DNA of 64,000 nucleotides from Streptomyces sp. NWU339 (GTDB taxonomy: Bacteria > Actinomycetota > Actinomycetes > Streptomycetales > Streptomycetaceae): NCBI RefSeq assembly GCF_003143855.1, contig NZ_QFRK01000002.1:186001-250000 (forward strand). The letters run 5' to 3'. The notes beneath the pieces were generated by a model. The model made no database searches, was not told the origin of the DNA, and saw nothing but the letters and a program-made list of their open reading frames with translations. This document shows positions 61,452 through 64,000 of the stretch, piece after piece (the first letter of the stretch is position 1; each line of letters opens with the position of its first letter). Both the position numbers and the translations under genes were made by a program.

Positions 61452-62525
61452 ATGTCCTCGACCGATCTGCCGTCCGTGCCGCTCGCGACCGTGCTGCCCA
61501 AGGTGGCCGCCGTCAGGGTCGCGGAGGGCGAGCGCCTCAGATCGGTCGAACTGCCCGGCGTCACCCTGTCGATACGGTCGAGGCCACCCGCGCGTGAGGG
61601 CCTGCCGCCCGCGCTCCACATCCACGGGCTGGGAGGGTCGTCGCAGAACTGGTCGGCGTTGATGCCGCACCTGGACGACGTCGTCGACAGCGAGGCGGTC
61701 GACCTTCCGGGCTTCGGCGACTCGCCGCCCCCGGACGACGGCAACTACTCGATCTCGGCGCACGCTCGCGCGGTGATCCGATATCTCGACTCTTCCGGGC
61801 GCGGCCCCGTCCACCTCTTCGGCAACTCGCTGGGCGGCGCGGTCGCCACCCGCGTCGCCGCCGTACGCCCCGACCTCGTCCGCACGCTCACGCTGGTGTC
61901 ACCGGCCCTCCCCGAGCTGCGGGTGCAGCGCACCGCGGTGCCCACGGGACTGCTGGCGGTGCCCGGGGTGGTCCGGCTCTTCACCCGGATCACCCAGGGG
62001 TGGTCTGCGGAGCAGCGCGTCCGCGGCGTCGTCGCGCTCTGCTACGGGGATCCCGCGCAGGTGTCGCCGGAGGCGTTCCGCAACGCCGTGCAGGAGATGG
62101 AGCGGCGACTGCGGCTGCCGTACTTCTGGGACGCCATGGCGCGTTCCGCGCGGGGACTCGTCAACGCGTACACCCTGGGCGGCCAGCACGGTCTGTGGCG
62201 CCAGGCCGAGCGGGTGCTCGCGCCGACGCTGCTGCTGTACGGCGGCCGGGACCAACTAGTCGGCTTCCGCATGGCCGGGCGCGCGGCCCGCGCGTTCCGC
62301 GACTCCAGACTGGTCACCCTGCCCGACGCGGGGCACGTGGCGATGATGGAATACCCCGAGGTCGTGGCCACCGCTTTCCGTGAACTCCTCGCGGATGCAA
62401 CGGATTCAGTGATTGAGGGGGGTACTTTGGGGCCGGGCGCGAAGGGCGCTTCGGTCTCGACCGCAGACACCGCTGCGGACGAGACCGCCGACGGCGGGGG
62501 CACCGCCGAGAACCTGAGGGGCTGA
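61452..62525 (+). CDS. Alpha/beta-hydrolase fold protein
   Basis: A 357-residue protein. HIHGLGGSSQNWSAL is the oxyanion loop, HLFGNSLGGAVATRVAAV the nucleophile elbow (Ser in GNSLGG), YGGRDQLVGF holds the acid and PDAGHVAMMEYP the histidine. The last ~50 residues are low-complexity. It is followed 8 bases after its stop by the GTG of the DUF3152 gene, so they are probably cotranscribed. Substrate unknown. Confidence 0.8.
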   Translation: MSSTDLPSVPLATVLPKVAAVRVAEGERLRSVELPGVTLSIRSRPPAREGLPPALHIHGLGGSSQNWSALMPHLDDVVDSEAVDLPGFGDSPPPDDGNYSISAHARAVIRYLDSSGRGPVHLFGNSLGGAVATRVAAVRPDLVRTLTLVSPALPELRVQRTAVPTGLLAVPGVVRLFTRITQGWSAEQRVRGVVALCYGDPAQVSPEAFRNAVQEMERRLRLPYFWDAMARSARGLVNAYTLGGQHGLWRQAERVLAPTLLLYGGRDQLVGFRMAGRAARAFRDSRLVTLPDAGHVAMMEYPEVVATAFRELLADATDSVIEGGTLGPGAKGASVSTADTAADETADGGGTAENLRG

Positions 62526-62533
62526 GGCACCAG

Positions 62534-64000
62534 GTGGGACGCCACAGCCGTCGTGGGCCCGCCCCCAAGGGCGACACCGCGGATCCGGCGGCGGCACGTG
62601 CCGACCGGAGGTCCCGGGGCGGCCGGGGCAGCGACGGCCGGGGAGGAGCCCGGCCGGACGGCCTGGTTCCGCCAGGCCGTGGAGCGCCGGACCCTGGCCC
62701 GCCCGCGGAATACGGGCCACCCGCTCATGGGGTGCCACGCCTGCCGGAAGGGTGGCTTCCGGACGGGACGCCCGCGCGTGGAGTGCCGCGACCGCCCGAG
62801 GGCACCCCCGCTCACGGCGTTCCGCGCGTCCGTGGCGGCGGCCATCCCGAGCAGCGGGAACCCGGCGGTGGCTGGGGCGAGTTGAGGGGACAGAACCCGG
62901 GAGTCGGGTATCCCGGGTACCCGGGGCGCCCCGGGCCGGCCGGCGGGGGCGTGCCCTTGCCGCGACAGCGCCAGGCGCCCACCGGGGGGCCGTGGGAAGC
63001 GCGAGATCCGCGCGGGCCGCGACAGGACTACCTCGACGCCTTCGACGAGGAAGGCGACCTCTTCACGCCCCGCGACCCGGCCCGCCGGACCTTCGCCACG
63101 GACTCCACGCACGCGGCGGGCCCCTACGCCGCCGTCACCGACTGGGGCACCGCGTCGGCCGCCCGCGCCCCGGCCGGCCTCGACGACGCGCCCCCCGCCG
63201 GAGCGCCGGCGGAGACCAAGGGCGCCAAGGGGCGCGCGTTCACCGGGATCGCGGCCGCCGCCGTGACCACCGTGCTGGCCGTCGTCGTGGCGGGCCAGGT
63301 CGCCGACGAACACGACGCCGCCGCCGACGACGTACAGGCGCAGTCCGTCACCGACCAGGCGGCGCGCGACGTCCGGGACTCCGGCTCGCGCGGGGCCGGG
63401 CGGGACGAGACGTCGTCCGGCGCCGGGTCGTTGACGTACGCGCAGAAGATGGAGAAGAGGTACCCGATCGCCGACTCCCTCGCGGGCTCGGGGAAGTTCG
63501 AGGCGATCCCCGGAATCGACAAGGCGCAGGGCGAGGGGCAGAAGATCACCTACCGCGTCGACGTGGAGCAGGGGCTCGGCCTCGACGGCGAACTCTTCGC
63601 CGAGGCGGTGCAGCGGACGCTCAACGACAACCGCAGCTGGTCGCACAACGGCGCCCGTGCCTTCGAGCGCATCCACTCGGGCCGCCCCGACTTCGTCATC
63701 ACGCTCGCCAGCCCCGAGACGACCGCCGACTGGTGCGCCAGGTCCGGACTCGACACCACGGTGGACAACGTCTCCTGCGACTCGGCGGCCACCGAGCGCG
63801 TGATGATCAACGCGTTCCGGTGGGCGCAGGGCGCCGAGACGTACGGCGACGAGCTTCTCGCCTACCGGCAGATGCTGCTCAACCACGAGATCGGCCACCG
63901 CCTGGGGTACAACCACCTCACCTGCGACAAGGACGGCGATCTGGCCCCGGTCATGCAGCAGCAGACCAAGTTCCTCGACCACGACGGAATCAGCTGCCGG
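62534..64000 (+). CDS. Membrane-anchored DUF3152 protein with metzincin-like zinc motif (partial, runs off the window)
   Basis: An open frame of 489 codons from GTG at 62534 to the end of the window, no stop reached. Residues 1-195 are Gly/Pro/Arg-rich, cytoplasmic; a membrane helix is at about 238-257 (ITAAAVTTVLAVVVAG-like). The external part is DUF3152 (YPIADSLAGSGKFEAIPG to the end). Near residue 455 the sequence NHEIGHRLGYNH matches HExxHxxGxxH, the metzincin zinc-protease signature; SGRPDFVITLASPETTADWC and cysteines around it could form disulfides. In mycobacteria Rv3207c is the counterpart (from memory). The antisense strand also has a long open frame, which is GC-codon coincidence. 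Confidence 0.82.
   Translation, partial: MGRHSRRGPAPKGDTADPAAARADRRSRGGRGSDGRGGARPDGLVPPGRGAPDPGPPAEYGPPAHGVPRLPEGWLPDGTPARGVPRPPEGTPAHGVPRVRGGGHPEQREPGGGWGELRGQNPGVGYPGYPGRPGPAGGGVPLPRQRQAPTGGPWEARDPRGPRQDYLDAFDEEGDLFTPRDPARRTFATDSTHAAGPYAAVTDWGTASAARAPAGLDDAPPAGAPAETKGAKGRAFTGIAAAAVTTVLAVVVAGQVADEHDAAADDVQAQSVTDQAARDVRDSGSRGAGRDETSSGAGSLTYAQKMEKRYPIADSLAGSGKFEAIPGIDKAQGEGQKITYRVDVEQGLGLDGELFAEAVQRTLNDNRSWSHNGARAFERIHSGRPDFVITLASPETTADWCARSGLDTTVDNVSCDSAATERVMINAFRWAQGAETYGDELLAYRQMLLNHEIGHRLGYNHLTCDKDGDLAPVMQQQTKFLDHDGISCR

Noticed and set aside
62042..63982. A 646-residue reverse-strand frame at the window end
   Set aside because: It is antisense to the hydrolase and DUF3152 genes, which carry clear motifs; the reverse frame has none.

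Overview
The window is high-GC DNA (roughly 70% G+C, strong G/C bias at third codon positions, many GTG and a few TTG starts) from a Streptomyces chromosome. Support for this comes from mycothiol biosynthesis (mshB), a FolP2-type DHPS paralogue, a GGAGG-led actinobacterial core gene set, leaderless start sites and a rare in-frame TTA codon. It lies mostly on the conserved chromosomal backbone, with accessory genes inserted between core blocks. No rRNA, tRNA, CRISPR array or intact insertion sequence was recognised.

Layout. 0-3 kb: the end of an oligopeptide/dipeptide ABC importer operon (permease tail, OppC, OppD, OppF). 3-6.2 kb: an S9 prolyl-oligopeptidase-type peptidase and two small membrane proteins. 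6.2-13.8 kb: an accessory patch with a BtrH-like acyl-transfer enzyme, an imine-reductase-like enzyme with a divergent HxlR regulator, a frameshifted PEP-mutase/isocitrate-lyase-family gene, a frameshifted XRE regulator overlapping a DUF397 gene, a TTA-containing lipoprotein gene, two transposase C-terminal scraps and an NfeD/flotillin pair. 14-17.8 kb: mshB, a DUF6113-type membrane protein and a large VanW-like/peptidoglycan-binding membrane protein. 17.9-26 kb: small membrane proteins, a DUF2252 protein, a large LuxR-family (LAL) regulator, and a MarR-MFS efflux operon whose transporter carries an in-frame TGA.

26-36.5 kb: SirB1-like protein, GNAT acetyltransferase, ferredoxin fdxA, dapC, a transglycosylase-like protein, dapE, a LOG-family protein, folP2, a DivIVA-type membrane protein, tag and enoyl-CoA hydratase. 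36.8-43.4 kb: DUF3117 protein, an O-methyltransferase divergent from an ECF sigma operon (sigma factor, zinc anti-sigma factor, HtrA-like protease, TatB). 43.5-49.5 kb: Mrp, DUF1003, an MgtE-like domain protein, a lipoprotein and CorA. From memory of Mycobacterium tuberculosis, the order mshB, fdxC, dapE, LOG, folP2, tag, DUF3117, O-methyltransferase, sigE-rseA-htrA-tatB, mrp, DUF1003, MgtE-like, corA follows Rv1170 to Rv1239c. 50-55.6 kb: Sufu-domain, DUF6758, PHP, MarC, micro-ORF, NYN-domain and hydrolase genes. 55.7-64 kb: DEAD-box helicase, ferritin-like protein, DUF3107, TetR, alpha/beta hydrolase and a partial DUF3152 protein, matching a second conserved mycobacterial block (Rv3207c-Rv3211).

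How genes work together. dapC and dapE both serve meso-diaminopimelate/lysine synthesis for cell-wall cross-linking. The sigma/anti-sigma/HtrA/TatB block looks like an envelope-stress and export unit and has an ECF-type promoter match upstream. The MgtE-like, DUF1003 and Mrp genes form one leftward block near corA, which suggests divalent-metal handling. Notable oddities are two essential-looking genes with no canonical start codon (ATT and CTG), three disrupted genes, an exact 115-bp duplication inside the helicase tail, a recurring leaderless-start architecture, and a metzincin-like zinc motif in the DUF3152 protein.
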